13,611 nt of DNA from JAAYLC01 sp964636665 (lineage in GTDB: Bacteria > Bacteroidota > Bacteroidia > Flavobacteriales > Flavobacteriaceae): assembly GCA_964636665.1 (NCBI GenBank), contig CAZWVT010000048.1, positions 1 to 13,611 of the forward strand, written 5' to 3'. The notes under the pieces are model-generated. The model was not told the DNA's origin. It did not search any database and saw nothing but the letters and a program-made list of their open reading frames with translations. Below are positions 1 through 6,182 of the stretch, one piece after another; within the stretch, counting starts at the first letter, position 1, and every line of letters begins with the position of its first letter. A program made the translations under genes and the position numbers.

Positions 1-48
1 GAAAACAACGTTATATTTGTCATAGGAGAGGGTTTTTTTGTTCACACT

Positions 49-56
49 CAAAACTA
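49..56 (-). promoter_or_regulatory. Possible leftward -7 promoter element
   Basis: On the minus strand this reads TAGTTTTG, a full match to the Bacteroidota housekeeping -7 consensus TAnnTTTG. It would drive a gene that starts left of the window. No TTG is seen at the usual -33 distance, so chance is possible. A second full match, TATATTTG, lies on the plus strand at 12-19 without a nearby gene start. Apart from these elements I see nothing in positions 1-151. Confidence 0.25.
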
Positions 57-151
57 ATAGATTTGAGATAAATTTCTCTCTCCTTCTTTTAAACATTTAG
101 GCGCTATTGATTAATTTTTTAAAATAATTAATGGGTTTAAATAAAATTTAC

Positions 152-159
152 TATTTTTG
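152..159 (+). promoter_or_regulatory. rpsU promoter, -7 element
   Basis: TATTTTTG matches the Bacteroidota -7 consensus TAnnTTTG exactly. Transcription should begin about 6-8 bases downstream, near 166, which leaves a leader of about 24 nt before the rpsU ATG at 190. The -33 TTG is not evident. The upstream stretch 110-132 is very AT-rich and holds a 7-bp inverted repeat (110-116 with 126-132), which could help promoter strength or be incidental. The element overlaps an in-frame TTG at 157, so that TTG cannot be the start codon. Confidence 0.6.
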
Positions 160-173
160 CAATCCCAAAAGAG

Positions 174-183
174 AGGAGGTGAT
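174..183 (+). promoter_or_regulatory. Extended Shine-Dalgarno of rpsU
   Basis: AGGAGGTGAT is complementary over 10 contiguous bases to the conserved 3' end of 16S rRNA. The GGAGG core (175-179) lies 10 nt before the ATG at 190. No other gene start in the window has a comparable site, in keeping with the known scarcity of Shine-Dalgarno sequences in Bacteroidota. It fixes the start at 190 and suggests that translation of rpsU is controlled by availability of the anti-Shine-Dalgarno, which bS21 itself helps to mask in this phylum. Confidence 0.85.
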
Positions 184-189
184 GATACT

Positions 190-384
190 ATGTTAATTAT
201 ACCAGTAAAAGACGGAGAAAATATCGACAGAGCGCTTAAGCGTTACAAACGAAAATTTGATAAAACCGGAAGGATGCGTCAGCTTCGTGCACGTCAGCAA
301 TTCACAAAACCGTCGGTTCAAAAAAGAGCTCAAATGCAAAAAGCTCAGTATATTCAAAGATTAAGAGATCAAGAGGAAATTTAA
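190..384 (+). CDS. rpsU: 30S ribosomal protein bS21
   Basis: The 64-residue product begins MLIIPVKDGENIDRALKRYK and continues with the Arg/Lys-rich helices of bS21 (FDKTGRMRQLRARQQF, then a basic C-terminal helix). The length fits the family. bS21 sits on the 30S platform near the 16S rRNA 3' end. In Bacteroidota ribosomes (worked out in Flavobacterium johnsoniae) bS21, with bS18 and bS6, sequesters the anti-Shine-Dalgarno. A tyrosine is present at residue 54, the position I recall as contacting the rRNA tail. The ATG at 190 is chosen because of the Shine-Dalgarno at 174-183 and because an upstream TTG at 157 lies inside the promoter. The gene has its own promoter and a terminator 24 bases after the stop, so it appears to be a single-gene unit, probably autoregulated. 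Confidence 0.96.
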   Translation: MLIIPVKDGENIDRALKRYKRKFDKTGRMRQLRARQQFTKPSVQKRAQMQKAQYIQRLRDQEEI

Positions 385-407
385 ATATTAAGAAATATTA
401 ATTTGAT

Positions 408-436
408 AAATCCGTCTATTTTTAGGCGGATTTTTT
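408..436 (+). terminator. Intrinsic terminator of rpsU
   Basis: The stem AAATCCGTCT (408-417) pairs with AGGCGGATTT (424-433), with one G-T wobble, around a 6-base loop. The distal arm runs into a stretch of six T (431-436). It separates rpsU from wecB. Confidence 0.85.
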
Positions 437-449
437 CGTATTATACCTT

Positions 450-457
450 TACTTTTG
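450..457 (+). promoter_or_regulatory. wecB promoter, -7 element
   Basis: TACTTTTG is a full match to TAnnTTTG. It lies after the rpsU terminator and 44 bases before the wecB ATG, giving a leader of roughly 38 nt with no Shine-Dalgarno. No clear TTG is seen at -33. Confidence 0.5.
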
Positions 458-501
458 CAATATCTATAAAGTTTTTATTACAATCTACAAATCATCATTT
501 T

Positions 502-1587
502 ATGAAAGTTACGCTTGTCGCCGGTGCGCGTCCTAATTTTATGAAAATTGCACCCATCATTCACGCTATTGAAAACGCACAAAACAAAGGCGAAGCAATT
601 AGTTGTCGCTTGGTTCATACAGGGCAACATTATGATAAGAAAATGTCGGGAAATTTTTTTGAAGAATTGGAAATCCCCGAACCTCATGCCAATTTAAATT
701 CAGGAGGCGGAACTCAAGCAGAGCAAACTGCTAACATTATGATTCGTTTTGAACAAGAATTAATTGAAAATCCCACCGATTTGGTTCTTGTGGTAGGAGA
801 CGTAACTTCTACGATGGCCTGTGCCATTACCGCACAAAAACTTCATGTAAAAGTAGCGCATGTTGAAGCCGGAATTCGTTCCGGAGATTGGACGATGCCC
901 GAAGAAATTAATCGTCTGGTCACCGACAGTATCACAAACTACTTTTTTACAACTTCGGAATTGGCTAATGAAAATTTAAGGAATAGCGGCATTTCTGACG
1001 AACGCATATTTTTTGTAGGAAATACGATGATAGATACTTTGCTAAAACATCGTCCGAATTTTAAAAAACCTCAAATTTGGAATGATTTGAATTTAGTAGA
1101 AAGAGAATATATTGTAATGACTTTGCACCGCCCGGCAAATGTGGATCAAGAAGAAAGTTTAAAACAACTTTTAAATGAAATCATTACGCATTCTCAGGAA
1201 CTTCCGTTAGTCTTTCCTGTGCATCCACGAACTGCAAAGATTTTAAAAGAAATTGGCATTTCCCATCCGAGGTTACATTTAATCGAACCTTTGGGATATT
1301 TGGAGTTTAATTATCTCGTAGAACGCGCCAAAGCTGTGATAACAGATTCGGGCGGAATCACAGAAGAAGCATCGATTATGAATGTTCCCTGCTTGACTTT
1401 GCGCGATAATACCGAACGTCCCGAAACAATTTCACTGGGTTCAAACATACTGGTAGGAACCAATCCCGACAATATAGCTCCTGCTATGAAAACTCTTTTT
1501 GCAGGAAATTGGAAACAAGCACAGGAAATTCCTTTATGGGACGGAAAATGTGCCGAACGCATTGTGGATGTTTTGTTGAATTTATAA
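502..1587 (+). CDS. wecB: UDP-N-acetylglucosamine 2-epimerase (non-hydrolysing)
   Basis: This cytosolic enzyme interconverts UDP-GlcNAc and UDP-ManNAc, supplying ManNAc-type sugars for surface polysaccharides. The 361-residue protein has the GT-B-fold family signatures: GARPNFMK near the N-terminus (8-15), HTGQHYD, GDVTST (D100), HVEAGIRSGD followed by MPEEINR (E122, E134/E135), LHRPANVD, VHPR (H241), and the UDP-binding TDSGGITEEAS (281-291), then RDNTERPE. Length and motif order are normal. Upstream in-frame codons from 403 are excluded: they run through the rpsU terminator and wecB promoter, and family homology starts at MKVTLVAGARP. No sugar-biosynthesis partners such as a UDP-ManNAc dehydrogenase lie nearby, so its end product cannot be read from context. 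The gene converges on htpG. Confidence 0.95.
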   Translation: MKVTLVAGARPNFMKIAPIIHAIENAQNKGEAISCRLVHTGQHYDKKMSGNFFEELEIPEPHANLNSGGGTQAEQTANIMIRFEQELIENPTDLVLVVGDVTSTMACAITAQKLHVKVAHVEAGIRSGDWTMPEEINRLVTDSITNYFFTTSELANENLRNSGISDERIFFVGNTMIDTLLKHRPNFKKPQIWNDLNLVEREYIVMTLHRPANVDQEESLKQLLNEIITHSQELPLVFPVHPRTAKILKEIGISHPRLHLIEPLGYLEFNYLVERAKAVITDSGGITEEASIMNVPCLTLRDNTERPETISLGSNILVGTNPDNIAPAMKTLFAGNWKQAQEIPLWDGKCAERIVDVLLNL

Positions 1588-1597
1588 CATCCACAAT
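1561..1597 (+). repeat. Perfect 10-bp hairpin spanning the wecB stop codon
   Basis: ATTGTGGATG (1561-1570) is the exact reverse complement of CATCCACAAT (1588-1597). The 17-base loop holds the last five sense codons and the TAA stop. No T run follows, so it is not a classic terminator. The terminator at 1613-1650 comes 15 bases later. It may protect the 3' end of the transcript or assist termination. Confidence 0.6.
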
Positions 1598-1612
1598 TAA
1601 ATTTACTAAACA

Positions 1613-1650
1613 AAAAAATCCTTACATCAGTATTTGAGTAAGGATTTTTT
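1613..1650. terminator. Bidirectional terminator between wecB and htpG
   Basis: A perfect 13-bp stem, AAAAAATCCTTAC (1613-1625) with GTAAGGATTTTTT (1638-1650), encloses a 12-base loop. The A tract on one side and T tract on the other give a U-run on both strands, so it can end both the convergent wecB (+) and htpG (-) transcripts. Confidence 0.9.
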
Positions 1651-1680
1651 GAAAGTATGCTGACAACGAAAAACCAGTTG

Positions 1681-3567
1681 TTATTTTATCATTTCATAAC
1701 TTCGTTTGATAAACGCAGTTAAGTCTTCACCTTTTAAAAGATTTTTGCTCAATTTGGCAAGATCCAATGCCTGATTGATTAAACGCTGTCTTTTTTTGTC
1801 CGTTTTTGTATTTAATATTTCAGAAGCCAATTCGTGATTGGTATTCACAATAAGATTGTACATATCCGGAAAATCTCCCATAAACATGCCGCCACCGGTA
1901 CGCTGCATGTCTTTCATACGGCGCATAAACTCAGGCTCGGTAATAATAAATGGATTTGCATTGCTGTCCATAGCTTCAAGCTGGATTGTAAACTTCTCTT
2001 TGGGAACAATTCCTTCTACATATTGCTTTAAATTCTCTTTTTCCTCATCGGTCAGTTTTGAAATCTGCTCGTCATCTTTTTTGATTAGATTGTCGATATG
2101 GTCGCTGTCAACACGTACAAATGAGATATTCTCCTCTGTCGTTTCAATCTTTTGAAGCAGATGTGTGATAATCGGAGAATCTAATAAAAGCACTTCATAT
2201 CCTTTGTCTTTGGCATCTTGAATATAAGCATGTTGCTCATCTTTGTCCGAAGCATAAAGAAGAACTATTTTTTCGTCTTTATCGGTTTGTAACGTTTTTA
2301 CTTTTTCTTTTAGCTCTTCAAAAGTGAAATAAGAATTATTTACTGTAGGATAAAGTGCGAAATCTTTGGCTTTTTCAAAGAATTTTTCTTCAGTGAGCAT
2401 TCCGTATTCGATGACTACCTTTATGTCATTCCATTTTGATTCAAAATCTTCACGATTGTTGTTGAACAAGCTTTTTAACTTATCAGCAACTTTACGGGTA
2501 ATATAACCGGAAATTTTCTTAACGGCTCCGTCTGCTTGCAAATAACTTCTGGAAACGTTCAAAGGAATATCAGGGCTGTCAATCACTCCGCGAAGCATGG
2601 TTAAAAATTCAGGAACGATTCCTTCCACATTATCCGTGACAAAAACCTGATTTTGATACAATTGGATACGGTCTTTCTGAATACTCATATCATTGCTGAG
2701 TTTCGGAAAGTAAAGAATTCCGGTTAAGTTAAACGGATAATCAACATTTAAATGAATGTGGAAAAGCGGTTCTTCAAATTGCATCGGATACAGTTCCCGA
2801 TAAAAATCCGTGTAATCTTTATCTTCTAATTCTGAAGGTTGTTTAGTCCAAGCAGGAGTGGGGTTGTTGATAATATCATCCACTTCTTTTGTCGGAGCCG
2901 GTTCATCTTCTTTTGCGCCTTCAGGTTTTGGTAAAGTTTCTGTGCGTATTCCAAATTTAATGGGAACGGGCATAAACTTATTGTACTTTACGAGTAGTTC
3001 GCGAATGCGGGATTCTTCTAAAAATTCTGTAGAATCTTCTGCAATATGCAATACGATTTCAGTTCCGCGTTCTTTTTTGTCGATTTTTTCTAAAGTAAAT
3101 TCCGGCGAACCGTCACATGTCCATTTTACGGCAGGCGCATCGGTAAAACTTTTTGTCAAGATTTCAACTTTTTCGGCAACCATAAAAGCGGAATAAAAAC
3201 CAAGTCCGAAATGACCGATAATTCCGGCATCTTTACTGTTTTTGTCTTTGTATTTTTCCAAAAACTCTTCGGCGCCGGAAAAAGCAATTTCATTGATATA
3301 TTTTTGAACTTCTTCTTCAGTCATTCCAATTCCTTGGTCAATAATCCGAAGTTCTTTTTTCTCCTTATCCAATTTAATTTCAATAATCGGATTTCCGTAA
3401 TCCACACCTTTGGCTTCCCCAATGTTTACAAGATGTTTCAGTTTTAGCGTAGCATCGGTTGCATTGGAAATTAATTCGCGCAAGAAAATTTCATGATCAC
3501 TGTACAAGAATTTTTTAATTAATGGAAAAATATTCTCTACAGATACATTGATAGTTCCTTTACTCAT
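1681..3567 (-). CDS. htpG: Molecular chaperone HtpG (bacterial Hsp90)
   Basis: This ATP-driven cytosolic chaperone acts as a dimer to remodel client proteins. At 628 residues it matches usual HtpG length. The N-terminal GHKL ATPase domain shows FLRELISNATDA (catalytic-type E31, Mg-binding N35), DQGIGMT (D77) and the lid and loop GIIGHFGLGFYSAFMVA (115-131), then GTEIVLH. A short acidic linker rich in Pro, Glu and Asp near 215-230 leads to the middle domain, with NVSRSYLQ carrying the conserved arginine that contacts ATP. The C-terminal dimerisation domain follows. The canonical SNASDA is SNATDA here, a conservative change. The gene is alone on its strand, divergent from a small membrane protein and convergent with wecB. 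Heat control is plausible, but no CIRCE element is present upstream. Confidence 0.97.
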   Translation of the reverse strand: MSKGTINVSVENIFPLIKKFLYSDHEIFLRELISNATDATLKLKHLVNIGEAKGVDYGNPIIEIKLDKEKKELRIIDQGIGMTEEEVQKYINEIAFSGAEEFLEKYKDKNSKDAGIIGHFGLGFYSAFMVAEKVEILTKSFTDAPAVKWTCDGSPEFTLEKIDKKERGTEIVLHIAEDSTEFLEESRIRELLVKYNKFMPVPIKFGIRTETLPKPEGAKEDEPAPTKEVDDIINNPTPAWTKQPSELEDKDYTDFYRELYPMQFEEPLFHIHLNVDYPFNLTGILYFPKLSNDMSIQKDRIQLYQNQVFVTDNVEGIVPEFLTMLRGVIDSPDIPLNVSRSYLQADGAVKKISGYITRKVADKLKSLFNNNREDFESKWNDIKVVIEYGMLTEEKFFEKAKDFALYPTVNNSYFTFEELKEKVKTLQTDKDEKIVLLYASDKDEQHAYIQDAKDKGYEVLLLDSPIITHLLQKIETTEENISFVRVDSDHIDNLIKKDDEQISKLTDEEKENLKQYVEGIVPKEKFTIQLEAMDSNANPFIITEPEFMRRMKDMQRTGGGMFMGDFPDMYNLIVNTNHELASEILNTKTDKKRQRLINQALDLAKLSKNLLKGEDLTAFIKRSYEMIK

Positions 3568-3585
3568 ATTTTTTCGTTTTTATAT

Positions 3586-3613
3586 TTAACTTACTAAGTA
3601 CGTTACTTGTCAA
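3586..3613 (-). promoter_or_regulatory. Possible htpG promoter with palindrome
   Basis: On the minus strand a TTG (3613-3611) is followed after 17 bases by TAAGTTAA (3593-3586), a partial match to TAnnTTTG. A 5-3-5 palindrome, AAGTA CGT TACTT (3596-3608), occupies the spacer, where a repressor could act. The -7 match is imperfect, so the promoter is tentative. Confidence 0.35.
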
Positions 3614-3636
3614 AGAAAGTACCAATGAGTAAAAAG

Positions 3637-3649
3637 TGACAGGATGTCA
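3637..3649. promoter_or_regulatory. Palindrome TGACA-GGA-TGTCA between divergent genes
   Basis: This is a perfect 5-bp inverted repeat with a 3-base spacer in the 132-bp divergent region upstream of htpG and the membrane protein. A third TGTCA half-site lies at 3608-3612. It abuts a candidate -33 TTG (3650-3652). It looks like an operator, but I cannot assign a regulator. Confidence 0.35.
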
Positions 3650-3678
3650 TTGAATGGAAATAAAAATTCTTATTATTG
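3650..3678 (+). promoter_or_regulatory. Possible promoter of the small membrane protein gene
   Basis: TTG (3650-3652), an 18-base spacer and TATTATTG (3671-3678) give the Bacteroidota layout TTG-N17-23-TAnnTTTG with one mismatch in the -7 element. Transcription would start near 3685, which would exclude the TTG codon at 3676 as translation start and favour the GTG at 3700. Confidence 0.4.
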
Positions 3679-3699
3679 AAATATAAAAAAACGGATTTT

Positions 3700-4116
3700 G
3701 TGAAAAACACATTTAAAACATCACGTGTATGGGCAGCATTATATTTTCTGCTTTTGTTAGGACTTAATTATCTGTTGTTTTTTGGTAGGAAGCAAGAAAA
3801 TTTAAGAATAACATTTTTTGAAAAATTAATGCCTTCATTTTATTCGCATATATCCAATTTTACTTTAAGCTCCATATTCATTCTAATCATTGGGTATTTA
3901 TGGATTTTGCAAGGAGTAAAATTTAGAAAAATCATATTGTTGGCAGCCACGATTGTTGTCGCAAATTTTGTTTATGAATTATTACTGCCTTTTCTAAATA
4001 CTAAAGATGTTGTAGATGCTTATTTCGGCTTGGCAGGAAGCATCTTGTCAATAATATTACTGATTCCCATAGCTCTTTATGGAATTGAACCCAATTCAGA
4101 AAAAACAAAAAAATAA
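3700..4116 (+). CDS. Small four-helix membrane protein, possibly VanZ-like
   Basis: The product is about 138 residues with a basic N-terminus (KNTFKTSR) and four hydrophobic segments: AALYFLLLLGLNYLLFFG, LSSIFILIIGYLWIL, IILLAATIVVANFVYELLL and AYFGLAGSILSIILLIPIAL. I do not recognise the family with certainty. The pattern of a glutamate after helix 3, a short loop, then an Asp-rich turn (DVVDAYFGLAGS) into helix 4 resembles VanZ-like proteins, a weak inference. No in-frame ATG precedes the first helix, so translation must start at GTG 3700 or TTG 3676. GTG is preferred because the TTG lies in the candidate -7 element. The gene ends four bases from the msrB stop on the other strand. Confidence 0.7.
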   Translation: MKNTFKTSRVWAALYFLLLLGLNYLLFFGRKQENLRITFFEKLMPSFYSHISNFTLSSIFILIIGYLWILQGVKFRKIILLAATIVVANFVYELLLPFLNTKDVVDAYFGLAGSILSIILLIPIALYGIEPNSEKTKK

Positions 4117-4128
4117 TTCGTTATTTTT
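4109..4128. terminator. Small bidirectional hairpin holding two stop codons
   Basis: AAAAATAA (4109-4116) pairs perfectly with TTATTTTT (4121-4128) around the tetraloop TTCG. The plus-strand TAA stop (4114-4116) is in one arm and the msrB stop (TTA, 4121-4123) in the other. The stem is entirely A-T, so it is weak, but it gives U-rich 3' arms in both directions. No other terminator is visible between these convergent genes. Confidence 0.5.
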
Positions 4129-4534
4129 CAAAATCCATAGACAATGAATTGATGCAATACCGAACTCCTGTTTCTGTAGGACCGTCTTCAAAAACATGTC
4201 CGAGATGACTTCCGCAATTGGCACACAGCGTTTCGGTTCTTATCATTCCGTGGGAAGTATCTCTGCGATATTCAATGGCGTTTTCAATTGCTTGATCAAA
4301 GGATGGCCATCCGCAATTGCTTTCAAATTTAGAATCGCTGCTAAAAAGAGGAGTTTTACATGCTCCGCAAACGTATTGCCCTTTTTCAAAATGCATATTG
4401 TATTTTCCGGTGTGGGGATATTCCGTTCCGGCTTTTCTGAGAATAGAATAACGTTCCTCTCCTAGTTCGGTTCTCCATTCTTCTTCTGTTTTCTTTACAG
4501 AATAATCATTTGAATTATTGTCAAATATGTTCAT
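4121..4534 (-). CDS. msrB: Peptide-methionine (R)-S-oxide reductase MsrB
   Basis: MsrB reduces the R form of methionine sulfoxide in proteins, repairing oxidative damage. The 137-residue protein is a complete single-domain MsrB: WRTELGEERYSILRKAGTE near the N-terminus, zinc ligands C56-x2-C59 and C104-x2-C107, the GWPSF motif (75-79), HLGHVFEDGP (110-119) and the active-site RYCINS with catalytic C127. C74, just before GWPSF, could be the resolving cysteine. There is no signal peptide, so it should be cytosolic. No MsrA domain is fused and none is adjacent. The start ATG (complement of 4532-4534) fits family length. It converges on the small membrane protein gene with a four-base gap. The 61 bases between it and the lipoprotein gene upstream leave room for its own promoter, but none is clear. 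Confidence 0.96.
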   Translation of the reverse strand: MNIFDNNSNDYSVKKTEEEWRTELGEERYSILRKAGTEYPHTGKYNMHFEKGQYVCGACKTPLFSSDSKFESNCGWPSFDQAIENAIEYRRDTSHGMIRTETLCANCGSHLGHVFEDGPTETGVRYCINSLSMDFEK

Positions 4535-4595
4535 TTTTAAAAGAAAGTTTAATAAATGAGATGGTTAAATTTTATTATAAGAAGACCGCAACGAC

Positions 4596-5123
4596 CTATT
4601 CAATTTCAATAATCTCAAGAGAGTTTGCGTCCAAAATCTCCATAATTTCTTCCATGGATGGATTTTTTAAAGCAAATTCGGCAGGAACGACTGCTACTCT
4701 GAATATTTGATTGTTGGCATGACTCGGATCAATATTGTTTAAAGGAAAATTCCCTTCAATCGTATATTGAATATCTATAAAAGTGTGATTAAAATTGTAT
4801 TGAAACAAATCTCCGGTTCCGTCTGAATAAAATATCGTATTGGGTAATTGCGTCCAAACATCAGCAACTTCACCATTTCCGATGTCGGTTTGACCTTCAT
4901 AACGATAAACCAAGACTACATCACTTTCATAAACTGTAAAAGGGTAGGAGTAGAAATCCGTAAACAATTGATTTTTTTGCACATCGTAATTAAAATTACG
5001 CACATTGGTTTCAAAAACTTGAGCATATAACAATCCGCCGGGATCGCCTTTGGGTCCGCGTTCACCTTTACAACCGACTAAAGTTACAGCCGACAAAAAC
5101 AATAAAAGAACTATTTTTTTCAT
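4596..5123 (-). CDS. Lipoprotein with a short collagen-like segment
   Basis: This 175-residue protein has a lipoprotein signal peptide (MKKIVLLLFLSAVTLVGC, lipid-modified C18). Immediately after the cysteine come Gly-X-Y triplets, GERGPKGDPG (20-29), as in the short collagen-like proteins common in flavobacteria. The remaining 145 residues are rich in aromatic and acidic residues with a predicted mostly beta character (for example FYSYPFTVYESDVVLVYRYEG) and match no function I can name. The C-terminus, SMEEIMEILDANSLEIIEIE, is acidic and helical. It is probably anchored in the outer membrane. It may be co-transcribed with the downstream msrB (61-base gap) and is divergent from the M48 peptidase gene. 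A 4-4-4 palindrome, CAACAAAAGTTG, lies upstream at 5146-5157 and overlaps AACTTTTG on the coding strand, one mismatch from the -7 consensus. Confidence 0.85.
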   Translation of the reverse strand: MKKIVLLLFLSAVTLVGCKGERGPKGDPGGLLYAQVFETNVRNFNYDVQKNQLFTDFYSYPFTVYESDVVLVYRYEGQTDIGNGEVADVWTQLPNTIFYSDGTGDLFQYNFNHTFIDIQYTIEGNFPLNNIDPSHANNQIFRVAVVPAEFALKNPSMEEIMEILDANSLEIIEIE

Positions 5124-5311
5124 AATGTTTATTTTAAAAAGCTATCAACAAAAGTTGTTCCATCTATTTTTAGGGTTTTTAAAAGTAATTGATTTATAGC
5201 CGAAACATATTAAAAAAAGTTTAAAAAACTTTATCCATATTTTTTTTAATAATTTTAATATCCAAATTGGGTTTATATCTTTAATTTTCCAAAAAATATT
5301 AATTGACCGAA

Positions 5312-6130
5312 ATGAAAATCAAAAATTTAATACTCGGAATCGGATTGCTGCTTATTGTCAATGGATGTGCCACTAATCCATTTACGGGTCAGAGAACTTT
5401 GGCTCTTGTTTCCAATGCGGAATTGTTCCCTATGTCTTTTCAAACTTATAACAGTTTTCTCTCGGAGCATAAAGTCATAAACAATACTTCAGAATCCAGA
5501 CAAGTTAAAGAAATAGGAAGAAAAATAGCAGATGCCGCAGAGAAATATTTAAGAGCAAACGGATATGGCAATTACTTATCGGACTATCAGTGGGAATATA
5601 ATCTTGTAGATGACCCACAAATAAATGCGTGGTGTATGCCCGGCGGAAAAATTGTTGTTTATACCGGAATTCTACCCATTGCTAAAACAGAAGCCGGATT
5701 GGCAGCGATAATGGGACATGAAGTAGCTCATGCGCTTGCAAATCACGGACAACAACGAATGAGTGCCGACCAAATTCAACAATTGGGAGCAGTGGTCGGA
5801 AATTTAGCTTTAGCAAGCAAACCGGAAAATCAGGAAATTTTTAATATGGCTTATGGCGTAGGTTCCACCGTGGGAGTCATGTTGCCTTTTAATCGTTCTC
5901 ACGAAGCCGAAGCCGACAGAATTGGACTGCTTTTAATGGCTATTGCCGGTTATGAACCGATGGAAGCTGCTCATTTATGGGAGCGCATGCAAGCACAAGA
6001 AACCGGAGCGACTCCGGAATTTTTAAGCACCCACCCGAGCAGCAGTACACGGATAAAAAATATTAAAGAATGGGCGCCAAGTGCAAAAGAAGAAGCAAGG
6101 AAATACGGAGTTGCAAATTTTAAAAAATAA
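5312..6130 (+). CDS. M48 family metallopeptidase lipoprotein (LoiP/YcaL-like)
   Basis: This is a zinc metalloprotease of 272 residues. A lipoprotein signal peptide ends at VNGC (C19), followed by the NPFTGQRTLALVS segment characteristic of this branch. The zinc site is HEVAH (H136, E137, H140) plus the downstream E200 in HEAEADRIG. The sequence CMPGGKIVVYTGIL (about 114-127) and the C-terminal THPSSSTRI motif are also typical of M48 enzymes that act on misfolded envelope proteins. It should face the periplasm. The ATG at 5312 is chosen over the TTG three codons upstream because it begins a standard signal peptide (MKIKNL). TATCTTTA at 5276-5283 is one mismatch from the -7 consensus. The permease gene starts 52 bases downstream and may be co-transcribed. 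Confidence 0.93.
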   Translation: MKIKNLILGIGLLLIVNGCATNPFTGQRTLALVSNAELFPMSFQTYNSFLSEHKVINNTSESRQVKEIGRKIADAAEKYLRANGYGNYLSDYQWEYNLVDDPQINAWCMPGGKIVVYTGILPIAKTEAGLAAIMGHEVAHALANHGQQRMSADQIQQLGAVVGNLALASKPENQEIFNMAYGVGSTVGVMLPFNRSHEAEADRIGLLLMAIAGYEPMEAAHLWERMQAQETGATPEFLSTHPSSSTRIKNIKEWAPSAKEEARKYGVANFKK

Positions 6131-6182
6131 GTAACTTAGCTGTTTTTTAAAGTTTTCCTTAGTTTCTTTTTACATTCATTTT

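Noticed and set aside
12..19. Plus-strand TATATTTG as promoter of a small RNA in 1-151
   Set aside because: No terminator hairpin, conserved structure or reading frame follows before the rpsU promoter; a chance match in AT-rich DNA is as likely.
157..189. Upstream TTG start for rpsU
   Set aside because: The TTG is part of the -7 promoter element, and the Shine-Dalgarno points to the ATG at 190.
403..501. N-terminal extension of wecB beginning at a TTG
   Set aside because: It would be translated from the rpsU terminator and the wecB promoter, and the family begins at the ATG at 502.
1838..3447. Several plus-strand open frames inside htpG
   Set aside because: All are antisense to conserved HtpG domains and have low-complexity Ser/Phe-rich products.
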